Source: Spirosoma rigui
Lineage (GTDB): Bacteria > Bacteroidota > Bacteroidia > Cytophagales > Spirosomataceae
Direction of reading: 5' to 3'
Length of the DNA stretch: 64,000 nt
NCBI RefSeq assembly: GCF_002067135.1
Contig: NZ_CP020105.1
Span: forward strand, 2,666,001 to 2,730,000
In this document: piece by piece, positions 56,297 to 64,000 of the stretch
Layout of the letters: each line of letters begins with the position of its first letter
Numbering within the stretch: position 1 is the first letter of the stretch
Notes under the pieces: generated by a model
Told to the model about the DNA's origin: nothing
Database searches by the model: none
What the model saw: the letters and a program-made list of their open reading frames with translations, nothing else
Made by a program: the position numbers and the translations under genes

Positions 56297-59200
56297 ATGG
56301 CATTTCAAACGAACGAGAAAGTATCAATAACCGTCCTGATCGAAGGTGATAAAGCCAGGAATGAGCTGGCTGTACTGGAGGGGGAAGCCAAAAAGCTGGA
56401 GCGTGCTTTGAAAGAAGCACCCAAAGGGACTCAGGAGTGGGCTGAGCTTTACAAAGAACTGGGGCGCAACCAAGATGCCCAGAAAGCACTCCGTCAGGAG
56501 GTCGGCCTGACGGGTATGACCATGACCCAGCTGGAGAGAGAAGCCAAGTCACTGGTCAAAGAGATGAAGAATCTCACTCCAGGGACTGAGGAGTACATCG
56601 CAGCTTCCGGGAAGCTGAAAGAGGTAAACGGACGGATCGTCGAGCTCCGGAAGGATTACAAGGTGCTCGACGATGAGATTGAAAAAGTGACCGCTACGAC
56701 GGCCGACTGGGATGACGAAAATAAACGGGCAACGCTGACCACTAAACAACTTAAGGAGGTTGCGGCTCAGCTGGGGAAAGAAATCGACGAACTCGTACCA
56801 GGTACAAAAGAACACGCTGCTGCCGTTCAGAAGCTCGACGATGTCAATAAGAAAGTTAATACGACCCTAACGGATCAACCATCCCGTTGGAAAAGGGCTC
56901 AGGACGCTGTTGTGGCCTACGTAGGTGCCTTCAGTATTATGAGCGCCATCGAGCAAGCGTTCAATTTCATTAAAGAGGGTATAACTGATGCCCTGGCGCT
57001 GGGTGATTCGATGGCCGACGTGGCGAAGTCGACGGGTATGGCCACGACTGAAGTGGCTGGTTTGTCGGACGAACTCGACAAGCTCGATACCCGAACTGCT
57101 AAAGAGGGGTTGATGGACATCGCCAAGGTTGGCGGTCAGCTGGGGGTAGCCAATACTGAATTGCTGGGCTTCGTCAAATCCGTCGACATGGCCGTCGTCG
57201 CCCTGGGTGACGAGTTTACGGGGGGAGCCGAAGAAGCCGCCAAAGAAATCGGTGCCCTGCAGAAACTATTCAAAGAAACCCGGGATATGAAGGCCGGGGA
57301 TGCCATCAATGATATTGGCTCATCCCTGAATGCGTTGGGGGCTGCCGGATCGGCGACCGCTCCCGTTGTGGCCGACTTCACCCAGCGGATTGGACAGTTA
57401 GGCGATCTGAGTCCTCAGATTGGCGAGACCATGGGCCTGGGTGCCGCATTCCAGGAGCTGGGACTGTCGGCCGAGATTTCAGCTGGTGGCATTACCAACA
57501 TTCTGCTGAGTGCGGCTAAGTCGACCGACCTGTTTGCCCAGCAGCTTGGCATATCGGAGGTGGAGATGAAAAAACTCATCAACACCAAACCCAATGAATT
57601 CCTGCTCAAACTGGCTGACTCGCTGCGAGGCCTGCCGGCTGATCAGGTGGCCAAACGGCTGGATGATCTGGGTATAAAAAGCCAGGAAGCCACCAAAGTA
57701 ATGTCGCTATTGAAGGACCAGACCGGCTTCGTTCGGGAAAAGCAGGATCTGGCTAACAAGGCACTCAAAGAGGGTACGAGTTTAATGCAGGAGTTTACCC
57801 TAAAGAACTCCACTGGTGCGGCTGAGCTGGCCAAAACCCAAAAAAATGTGCAGTCGTTGGCGGTCGATATCGGCATGAAGCTGATTCCGTTTATCGTTGA
57901 AGGCACGAAAGGATTTCTGACGTTCGTCAACGTACTGCGGGCTGCTCCCGAGTTTATCGAAGAGAATAAATCGACGCTGATCTCGCTGGGTGTAGCATTG
58001 GTCGCTTTCAATGCCCAAACAATTTTGGCTGAAGCCAATACCCTTCGCCTGGCTGCAGCGGAGAAAATAGCTACCATTCAGAAGGAGGCCTCTGCCGTTG
58101 CCCAGCGTCTGCTGAACACGGCAATGACGGCCAATCCGATCGCGCTCGTTGTGACGGCCGTCGCGCTGCTGGTTGCCGGGTTTATGGCTCTCTACGACAA
58201 CTCGCTGACGGTTCGCGCCGGCGTAAACGGATTGTTCGAAGCCCTGAAAGTAGGGGCCGGGGAGCTGGTCAAATTCTGGAATGCCATCACCAGTTTGAAT
58301 TTTGCCGAAGCGGCTACCATCATGAGTGAGGGTGGCAAAAAAATAGCGGAAGGCTATAACAAGGGCTTCGACGAAACTATTGCTGCCGGTCAGCCCAAGC
58401 AGCTGGCCAATCACAAAAAGCTCGTCGATGATAAGAAAACCGTCAGTGTGCAGGGGGCCGTTGAGACGGGTACGCTGGAAGCGCTGGAAGATCAGAAAAC
58501 CCTCGATAAAAAGGCAGAACAGGCCAAAAAGCATCGAGAGGAGCAGGACAAAGCCAACGCGGATCTGCTGCGTCAAACTAAGGAGGCTCAAATCGCTGCC
58601 ATTGCCGATGAATTGACCCGTGAACGGGCTAAACTCCAGTTTAAGCGTGATAACGATGTGGCTGCCGTGCAGGCTTCGGTGGCCAGTGAGCAAAACAAAG
58701 CTGCTGCGATCGCAGCCATCGACGGGCAACTGAAAGCTGACCTGCAGAAAGTTAATCAGGACCACGTTGAGAAGGTGCGGGCTGATCAGCAGAAAGCGCT
58801 CGACATGATGCACGAGTATCAGCTGGCGCTGGAAACCGACGAAAAACGGCGTAAGGAACTCGATGCTGAGTTTCGCTACGAAAAAGAGAAAAACCGTATT
58901 CAGAAGGAGATTACGGACGAAACGCAGAAAGCCCATTTGTTGACTGCCCTCCAGCAGACCCACACGCGGGATCTGGAGCAGATTAATACGGAGTTCCGGA
59001 ACCGGGAGCGGGAGGCTAATAACGCTGTTCGTAGTCAGGAGCAGGCCGCTGAACTGGCCCAGTACAACCTCAAAGAACTCAATGCCGGCAATAATGCCAG
59101 TAAACTGCTGGCCATTAAAAAGGAGCGGCTCGATAAGGAGTACGAATACCTGCGGGAAAATCTGCGGGCTGAGCGCGAGAGTGAGCTGGCCCGGATTCAG

Positions 59201-61363
59201 GACTCGAACATGAGCCAGGAGCAGAAAACCGCTGCCCAGAAAGCCATCAACGATAAATACCTGGCTGACGTTGGGGCATCGATCCGGACTCATACCAACG
59301 AGATGACGGCGCTTGACAAGGAAGCGATCGAGCAAAAGAATCAGCGCTACCAGGCATTCTCCAGTGCGTTCAAAAGCTTACTGCAGGGAGACTTCCAGGC
59401 GTTCGCTGAGCAATCGGCCAATATCGTTAGTGGTGAGAAAAAAGCCTGGCAGGAGCGCATGTCGGAGAACATGGCCAAGTACAATGCGGTCGCTGAGATT
59501 GCCCAGGCTGGCGTCAACTTCCTCAATAAACTGACTCAGGACCGGCTAGACAAAGAGATAGCTGCTTCGAAGAAGGAAACCGACACCAAACTCGCTGATA
59601 ACAAAACCCGGATGGAAGCGGCCATCAAAGCCGCTGAGGATACGGCTGAAGCCGAGAAATTAGCTGCAGGTGATTCAGCGGAGAAGATCAAGGATATCGA
59701 AGAGAAGCTGGCCACCAGTAAAGCCGATATCCGGGAACAGTTCGAAGATGAAGCCGATTCGATCCGCAAGGATGGGGCCACCAAAGAGAAAGCCCTGGCG
59801 AAACAAAAATGGGAAGCAGACAAACGTGCTCAGGTTGCCACTGCAATCATTTCCGGGGCTCAGGCTGCGTTGAAAGCCCTGGCGTCGGGTATTTTCCCTG
59901 TCAACCTCGTGTTCGCCGGTATAATCGCCGGTTTGACCGCTGTGCAGGTCGCCAAAATTAAAAAGCAGCCTACGCCCGAGTTCCGGGATGGTGGTCTGGG
60001 CCGCATCGTTTCAGGATCGGACGGGGGCAGCTACTCGGATTACGTTGGCAATATGTACAGCCGGGGTGGGAAGGACTACTTCAAAAACGCCGGCGTCCTG
60101 CGGGGCTCTCGCCATGGTAGCAAGTATGGCCAGCGGGGTATCGCCATGATCGATCGGCAGAGTGGCCAGGAGGTGGGAGAAGCTGAAGACGGCGAGCCGT
60201 TCATGATCCTGAGCCGAAATACCTACGGCAACAACAAAGAGGTGATCGATAAGCTGCTCTACACGTCGCTCCACCGAAACGGCAAGAAAATAGCCTACCG
60301 GGATGGTGGTGTGGGTAGCGTTAAGGAATCTCCCTATTTCGAGCGGAAGATGTATCTGTTTGGCTCGAAGAAAGCCAAGCGGGAAGCCGAGCAGGCTGCG
60401 CGTGATGCGGAGGCAGAAGCCAAACGGGCCGAAGCGGAAGCGATGCAGGCCGAAGCCGCTGCCCAGGCCTCGTATGATGGGCCCACCAGTGGCGACGAGG
60501 GTGATGCCAATGGTACCGGGGCCGCTAATGGGGCCTCAGCGGAAGCCGAAGCTCAGGCAGCCGAAGCCAAAAAGATGGCTCAGACCCAGCTGGATCTGCT
60601 GGAGGATATTGGCACTGCGGTCGAGGATGGTGCGCTGGCCACGGTCGATGCCCTCAAAGCGCTGGCGCTCAATCTCACTACGGGACTCAAAGCACTGGAG
60701 TCGTCGACAGAGCTGGCGCTGGAAAAAATGGACTTGAATTTGCAGGCTACCCTGGAAGCCCAAACGCTGGCCATTACCGAGCAGCTGCAGAAAATGGATG
60801 TTCAGACCGGCACTGGCCTGGGCAGCTTGAGCGAGGATATCAACCTGGGACTAAAAGACCTGGGGACATTGTTGGAGAGTGCTCTGGAGAAACTGGGTAC
60901 CCAAACCGAAACCAAGCTCGACGATCTGCAGACCGACACGGTCACCTCACTGGAGAAACTTGAACTGACGACCAAAGAAACGTTGGTCGATTTCCAAAAA
61001 GAGAACAGTGATAAAATGGACGAGCTCATCAAAGCGACAGTCGACGCGCTGGCCGATTTCCAGAAGGAAGCCGTGCAGCACATCGATGAGCTGGCGACGA
61101 CAACGGAAGCTGCGCTCGATTCGCTCCAGACTGATACGGTTACGAATCTGAAGGAGTTGTCAGGTACGACAAAATCCTCGCTTGATAGCCTGGCTAACCA
61201 AACCCTGCAAGGCTTGAACAGTATGGCTGATCAGGTCGGTGGATTGAGAGGCAGCATCAATGGGGTTGAAGGGGCTGTTCGTGGCGTAGAGGGTGCCGTC
61301 TACGGGACTAATCAATCCGGTCGACTCGACGCACTGCTGGGGGCCATATCGAGTCTTAAGTAA
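56297..61363 (+). CDS. Phage tail tape measure protein
   Basis: A 1688-residue protein. An N-terminal coiled coil (residues 1-190, rich in Lys and Glu) leads to a tape-measure core at about 200-480 (YVGAFSIMSAIEQAFNFIKEGITDALALGDSMADVAKSTGMATTEV...), matching TP901-type tape proteins. Two hydrophobic stretches lie near 555-650 and 1190-1225. A long charged helical rod follows (750-1190), then a Gly-rich segment DGGLGRIVSGSDGGSYSDYVGNMYSRGGKDYF and a C-terminal 300-residue region of short repeats (LDDLQTDTVTSLEKLELTTKET). The protein sets tail length and forms part of the DNA-ejection channel; its length predicts a long tail, so the phage is a siphovirus or myovirus. It is the longest prophage gene in the window. 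Confidence 0.88.
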   Translation: MAFQTNEKVSITVLIEGDKARNELAVLEGEAKKLERALKEAPKGTQEWAELYKELGRNQDAQKALRQEVGLTGMTMTQLEREAKSLVKEMKNLTPGTEEYIAASGKLKEVNGRIVELRKDYKVLDDEIEKVTATTADWDDENKRATLTTKQLKEVAAQLGKEIDELVPGTKEHAAAVQKLDDVNKKVNTTLTDQPSRWKRAQDAVVAYVGAFSIMSAIEQAFNFIKEGITDALALGDSMADVAKSTGMATTEVAGLSDELDKLDTRTAKEGLMDIAKVGGQLGVANTELLGFVKSVDMAVVALGDEFTGGAEEAAKEIGALQKLFKETRDMKAGDAINDIGSSLNALGAAGSATAPVVADFTQRIGQLGDLSPQIGETMGLGAAFQELGLSAEISAGGITNILLSAAKSTDLFAQQLGISEVEMKKLINTKPNEFLLKLADSLRGLPADQVAKRLDDLGIKSQEATKVMSLLKDQTGFVREKQDLANKALKEGTSLMQEFTLKNSTGAAELAKTQKNVQSLAVDIGMKLIPFIVEGTKGFLTFVNVLRAAPEFIEENKSTLISLGVALVAFNAQTILAEANTLRLAAAEKIATIQKEASAVAQRLLNTAMTANPIALVVTAVALLVAGFMALYDNSLTVRAGVNGLFEALKVGAGELVKFWNAITSLNFAEAATIMSEGGKKIAEGYNKGFDETIAAGQPKQLANHKKLVDDKKTVSVQGAVETGTLEALEDQKTLDKKAEQAKKHREEQDKANADLLRQTKEAQIAAIADELTRERAKLQFKRDNDVAAVQASVASEQNKAAAIAAIDGQLKADLQKVNQDHVEKVRADQQKALDMMHEYQLALETDEKRRKELDAEFRYEKEKNRIQKEITDETQKAHLLTALQQTHTRDLEQINTEFRNREREANNAVRSQEQAAELAQYNLKELNAGNNASKLLAIKKERLDKEYEYLRENLRAERESELARIQDSNMSQEQKTAAQKAINDKYLADVGASIRTHTNEMTALDKEAIEQKNQRYQAFSSAFKSLLQGDFQAFAEQSANIVSGEKKAWQERMSENMAKYNAVAEIAQAGVNFLNKLTQDRLDKEIAASKKETDTKLADNKTRMEAAIKAAEDTAEAEKLAAGDSAEKIKDIEEKLATSKADIREQFEDEADSIRKDGATKEKALAKQKWEADKRAQVATAIISGAQAALKALASGIFPVNLVFAGIIAGLTAVQVAKIKKQPTPEFRDGGLGRIVSGSDGGSYSDYVGNMYSRGGKDYFKNAGVLRGSRHGSKYGQRGIAMIDRQSGQEVGEAEDGEPFMILSRNTYGNNKEVIDKLLYTSLHRNGKKIAYRDGGVGSVKESPYFERKMYLFGSKKAKREAEQAARDAEAEAKRAEAEAMQAEAAAQASYDGPTSGDEGDANGTGAANGASAEAEAQAAEAKKMAQTQLDLLEDIGTAVEDGALATVDALKALALNLTTGLKALESSTELALEKMDLNLQATLEAQTLAITEQLQKMDVQTGTGLGSLSEDINLGLKDLGTLLESALEKLGTQTETKLDDLQTDTVTSLEKLELTTKETLVDFQKENSDKMDELIKATVDALADFQKEAVQHIDELATTTEAALDSLQTDTVTNLKELSGTTKSSLDSLANQTLQGLNSMADQVGGLRGSINGVEGAVRGVEGAVYGTNQSGRLDALLGAISSLK

Positions 61364-61440
61364 CCAATTTGGTCACTGGACTGGCTGGGTATTTGTAGTT
61401 TGTTTTATTCATCGCTATTTTCCGTCAACCAAACTCAACC

Positions 61441-61971
61441 ATGATCATCCCTGTCGTAGTCCCAGTAAAGGCTCATGTTCAAAAGTTTATCATCAATCGG
61501 TACGGCGATGGCAAGTCCCACGCAATGCCCGTCAGAAAGCTTACTTTTTTAGGCGATATGCTTAGCCTGGCGCTGGTCAAGCATACGTTCATGCAAACCA
61601 ATTTCTCGCCACCCGCCGGCTGCTTTCTGATCTTTTACGTTTCGAGTGAAACCAAGTTTATGGAGGTGCCTTCCGAGAAAATGAAACTACTGCAGGCTGC
61701 ATTCGAGCGTAACTTCCGGGACTGCCTGATTTCATTCGTGACGGGCTACCACTACGGTACCGGCAACCAGATGCAGGCCGTCAAGAAGTTTCTCGAATCG
61801 CATCAAATCAGTGAAGACGAAATGTCGTCGGACACCGCGTGGAAGATTTGGCGGGACTTTGAAGTAAAAATGGAGCGAATTCGCACAAATAATTTTCGGA
61901 AAGTTGTCGGTGCTATTCCGAAACACGTCGGTAAAATCGAAAACTCGTCGGTAGTTTTCGGTATGTCGTAG
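61441..61971 (+). CDS. Conserved hypothetical phage protein, 176 residues
   Basis: A soluble protein (MIIPVVVPVKAHVQKFIINRYGDGKSHAMPVRKLTFLGDMLSLALVKHTF...). The N-terminal pattern of a proline-rich strand, then a K-x-H/F-x-x-K-F-I helix, is shared with small proteins common in Bacteroidota prophages and plasmids whose role is unknown. It has a C-terminal helical part (SSDTAWKIWRDFEVKMERIR) that could bind nucleic acid. It is followed by a strong terminator, so it closes a transcript that includes the tape measure gene. Confidence 0.65.
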   Translation: MIIPVVVPVKAHVQKFIINRYGDGKSHAMPVRKLTFLGDMLSLALVKHTFMQTNFSPPAGCFLIFYVSSETKFMEVPSEKMKLLQAAFERNFRDCLISFVTGYHYGTGNQMQAVKKFLESHQISEDEMSSDTAWKIWRDFEVKMERIRTNNFRKVVGAIPKHVGKIENSSVVFGMS

Positions 61972-61988
61972 GTAACTTTTACTGATGC

Positions 61989-62028
61989 AAAACCGCTTGT
62001 CCTGCGTGGATGAGCGGTTTTTTGTTTT
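61989..62028 (+). terminator. Terminator after the 176-residue protein gene
   Basis: Perfect 9-bp stem AAAACCGCT (61989-61997) / AGCGGTTTT (62013-62021), followed by TTTGTTTTTG. Confidence 0.85.
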
Positions 62029-62042
62029 TGTTTCGAGTCAAA

Positions 62043-62098
62043 ATGCCCCCAAAAACGGTCCTTTTTCGTCGGATTGATTTGGTCGACTTTTGGGGCAT
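62043..62098 (+). promoter_or_regulatory. Inverted repeat enclosing the likely start codon of the next gene
   Basis: ATGCCCC(C)AAAA at 62043-62054 and TTTTGGGGCAT at 62088-62098 are complementary over 11 bases with one bulged C. The right arm contains the first two bases of the ATG at 62097. In the RNA this hairpin could hide the start codon. Confidence 0.45.
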
Positions 62099-62660
62099 GA
62101 CAATTCAGGAGCAGAAGGTTGGTACCTGGGCGGGCTTCCCCGCCGTTGGCTTTGTGGCCAGGCTCAAACTTGTGCCTGCTGATCAGGTGGTGAACCTGCT
62201 CACGCCTGATCAACTGCCCACGCCGGGTAAACCCTTCACGGTTAACAAAGCGGGGATACTCGTTGAGGTGGGTACAACGGTTTATGAACTAAACCTGCGC
62301 CCAGCCCAGACAACCTTCAAACAGGACGAGATCGTCGACGTCAACGGTACATCCTATGCCCTCAGCATCGAGGCCGATGTGCCAACAAGTCCTGACCTGG
62401 TCAAATTCCTGCAGTTAAACCGGGCCCGGCGCTGGCTGGCGATCTGGATCGACCTGACTGGTCAGGCTTACGTAGCTGGCCAGGCTAATAAGGGCTTCAC
62501 GCTGACCCACCAACGGAGCCTGACTTCCATCAACTCGACCCAGCTGAGCCTGCGGGCCCGCTGCCTGAATCCGACCTGGTATCTGGAGTCATTCCTGTCG
62601 AGCGAGCTCTTCCCGGATGCTGCCTTCGACCATTCCTTCGCAATTTCATTTGATTCATAA
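62097..62660 (+). CDS. Phage protein, probable baseplate or tail-fibre accessory
   Basis: A 187-residue protein from ATG 62097 (MTIQEQKVGTWAGFPAVGFVARLKLVPADQVVNLL...). An upstream in-frame ATG at 62043 lies in the hairpin arm and would add 18 residues. An even earlier ATG at 62010 is inside the preceding terminator, so the long 216-residue form is unlikely. The protein is beta-rich with no known motif. It lies before two tail-fibre-like genes. Role inferred from position. Confidence 0.6.
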   Translation: MTIQEQKVGTWAGFPAVGFVARLKLVPADQVVNLLTPDQLPTPGKPFTVNKAGILVEVGTTVYELNLRPAQTTFKQDEIVDVNGTSYALSIEADVPTSPDLVKFLQLNRARRWLAIWIDLTGQAYVAGQANKGFTLTHQRSLTSINSTQLSLRARCLNPTWYLESFLSSELFPDAAFDHSFAISFDS

Positions 62661-62662
62661 CT

Positions 62663-63610
62663 ATGGCCGTAGATTCGACCTCCATTAAAAGTCAGATTGA
62701 CAGTAATCTGCCTGACGCTACTGACCGGCGTAATAAAGCTTCCATTGTCCGGGGGCTCCTTAAGATTGTTGTGGATTGGGTGCGGGATGCCATCAATGGC
62801 AACCTGGCCACTTTTAACAAGGTTGGCACCACCAATCCAGCCGCAACCAATGCCGATGATGTCTACAGGACCGGCAAGCTCGTGGTAGGGCGTAATACGC
62901 TAGATGGAACCGGCGCAGCTTTGCAATCTACCAGCACGAGTGCAGGGACAGCGACTGTCAGCACGGTAAACGGCACGATCGTAAACCAGCAGCTTTTGGT
63001 AACCCCATCCGGAGCTGCCACTAAACGGTACTATAAGATAGGCACACTGCCTGCTTCGTCGGGTGGTAGTTATGCCAGAATGGATCTTCATGTTGCGGTA
63101 GGCGGCTGGTCTGCCGGTACTAAAAGTCTCCATCGACTCAGTTTTGAAAACCGCGATGGGTTCTCTTATGGCTACACCATCGACGGACCTGGAACCGCTG
63201 GGAGCCTGGTAATATACCGCGATACTGCAGGGAACCACAATGTGTATTTAAGCGTCGATAATGGCTTTAACATGGCCGTTATCAATGTCACTTTTAGCGT
63301 ACAGGGGGTATTGACCCCAACCTTGCCAGAAGAACTAGCCGCCGGTCAGCCCGCTACACCAGCCGGTGTCCTGGTGCTTGATACCTTAAACGCTGCAACC
63401 TACCCGCCAATCTACTCGGCCAGTTCGAGCCGGTACCGACTTTATCCACCAGCGACACTACAGGGCTTCACCCGTATGGGAGGTGATAGTAATGCCGGCG
63501 TTAAAATCACCGGTGTAAAGTCTGCTTCAGGTCTGACGTTGAAGACCAGCCGCTACTTGGAATTGCTTCTGGAAGATGGTACAACGGTTAAAGTTGCTGA
63601 AGTCAATTAA
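62663..63610 (+). CDS. Phage tail fibre-like protein
   Basis: A 315-residue protein with an N-terminal helical part (DSTSIKSQIDSNLPDATDRRNKASIVRGLLKIVVDWVRDAINGNLATFNKVG) typical of virion-attachment segments, then Ser/Thr/Gly-rich beta repeats (NTLDGTGAALQSTSTSAGTATVSTVNGTIV) and a compact C-terminal beta domain. The composition and position before a beta-helix tail-spike gene fit a tail fibre or baseplate-hub connector. It begins three bases after the previous stop. The N-terminal helical segment is a type seen in several Bacteroidota phage proteins. Confidence 0.65.
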   Translation: MAVDSTSIKSQIDSNLPDATDRRNKASIVRGLLKIVVDWVRDAINGNLATFNKVGTTNPAATNADDVYRTGKLVVGRNTLDGTGAALQSTSTSAGTATVSTVNGTIVNQQLLVTPSGAATKRYYKIGTLPASSGGSYARMDLHVAVGGWSAGTKSLHRLSFENRDGFSYGYTIDGPGTAGSLVIYRDTAGNHNVYLSVDNGFNMAVINVTFSVQGVLTPTLPEELAAGQPATPAGVLVLDTLNAATYPPIYSASSSRYRLYPPATLQGFTRMGGDSNAGVKITGVKSASGLTLKTSRYLELLLEDGTTVKVAEVN

Positions 63611-63624
63611 TAAAAACGTTCTGA

Positions 63625-64000
63625 ATGGAGTCTCCTGATTTAGTCCTGAAGTTGGTGCGTGATTACGTAAACGACTACACTTCTTTGTTGCAGGGCATGC
63701 TGAATGCTCACCAGTCGGCAACGTTTACCATGCCCCTTGGTAACTATCCGGTATCGAGCCTGAAGGTGCCTGTGGGCTTAACGCTAAACGTCCCCACTGG
63801 AGCAACGATCCAGGCATTAGCCATGCCAAAAGTCGGTAACGATTCGATTGCCCTATTGACACTATCGAGCCGGTCCCGGCTGGAAGGGGATGGAGTGATC
63901 GACGGCAATCGTTTTCAGCGAAAGCATGGATCGGCCGTCCTGATCGCTGGCCAGGCGAACGGAGTGTCGGTGTCAGGAGTTCGCATCGTTGAGGCCGCTG
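63625..64000 (+). CDS. Tail-spike-like right-handed beta-helix protein (3' partial)
   Basis: An open frame from ATG 63625 runs off the window after 125 codons. After a helical start (ESPDLVLKLVRDYVNDYTSLLQGMLNAH) it shows the pectate-lyase-like pattern: ATFTMPLGNYPVSSLKVPVGLTLNVPTGATIQAL, then IALLTLSSRSRLEGDGVIDGNRFQ. The G-D-G-V-I-D-G-N step is typical of glycan-degrading right-handed beta-helix proteins. It is probably the receptor-binding spike that cuts or grips the host capsule. It starts 14 bases after the fibre gene. Confidence 0.7.
   Translation, partial: MESPDLVLKLVRDYVNDYTSLLQGMLNAHQSATFTMPLGNYPVSSLKVPVGLTLNVPTGATIQALAMPKVGNDSIALLTLSSRSRLEGDGVIDGNRFQRKHGSAVLIAGQANGVSVSGVRIVEAA

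Noticed and set aside
57800..59335. 511-codon minus-strand open frame within the tape measure gene
   Set aside because: Shadow of a strongly coding sense frame; the translation is leucine- and phenylalanine-rich without domain signatures.

Overview
The window comes from a Bacteroidota genome, most likely Spirosoma or a close relative in the Cytophagales. Supporting signs are two proteins with type IX secretion (T9SS) C-terminal sorting domains, a LytS/LytTR sensor-regulator pair, many Bacteroidota-style lipoproteins, perfect TAnnTTTG -7 promoter elements before several genes, weak Shine-Dalgarno signals, and a GC-rich host background broken by AT-rich islands. No database search was possible, so all family names rest on motifs read in the translations.

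Region 1 (1-25.2 kb) is ordinary chromosome with short operons. In order it holds a partial PASTA-domain membrane protein, a T9SS-exported protein, a rhodanese, miaA, an HxlR regulator, a PliI-like lysozyme inhibitor, an outer-membrane barrel with an SGNH lipoprotein, a BON-LysM (Kbp-like) protein, a DUF937 protein, a signal-less trypsin-like protease, a MenI-like thioesterase and a histidine phosphatase. These are followed by a LytS/LytTR pair, a DUF3298 lipoprotein, a DUF2079-like membrane protein, a three-gene unknown cluster ending in a possible CE-clan cysteine protease, alanine dehydrogenase divergent from an Lrp regulator, a NIPSNAP protein, a carboxylesterase, a glycine-zipper protein and a SnoaL-like lipoprotein. 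Several genes are separated by strong hairpin terminators.

Region 2 (25.2-37.9 kb) is a gene-free, partly AT-rich stretch followed by one giant gene of 3850 codons. It encodes a T9SS-exported surface protein made of putative-Ig (He_PIG-like) modules. It contains three nested repeat families: three 504-bp copies, a 13-copy array of 276/285-bp units with an 837-bp higher-order period, and four copies of a cysteine-containing module.

Region 3 (about 38.0 kb to beyond the right edge) is a prophage. A tRNA-3'-like fragment with a minus-strand terminator marks a possible left attachment site. A Cro/CI-type repressor faces right, with a candidate operator and rightward promoter. Next come small early genes, including two overlapping one-helix microproteins, then three tRNA-shaped elements with abnormal anticodon arms, and a winged-helix gene apparently split by a frameshift at a run of seven G. 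An AT-rich cargo island on the opposite strand encodes an AlbA_2/Schlafen-type protein and a HEPN protein, a candidate defence pair. The late region holds small and large terminase, portal, connector-like genes, a DUF5977 virion protein, a tail protein, a lipoprotein cargo gene, a 1688-codon tape measure protein, and tail-fibre or tail-spike genes, the last cut by the window edge. No integrase, lysis cassette or recognisable major capsid gene lies inside the window.
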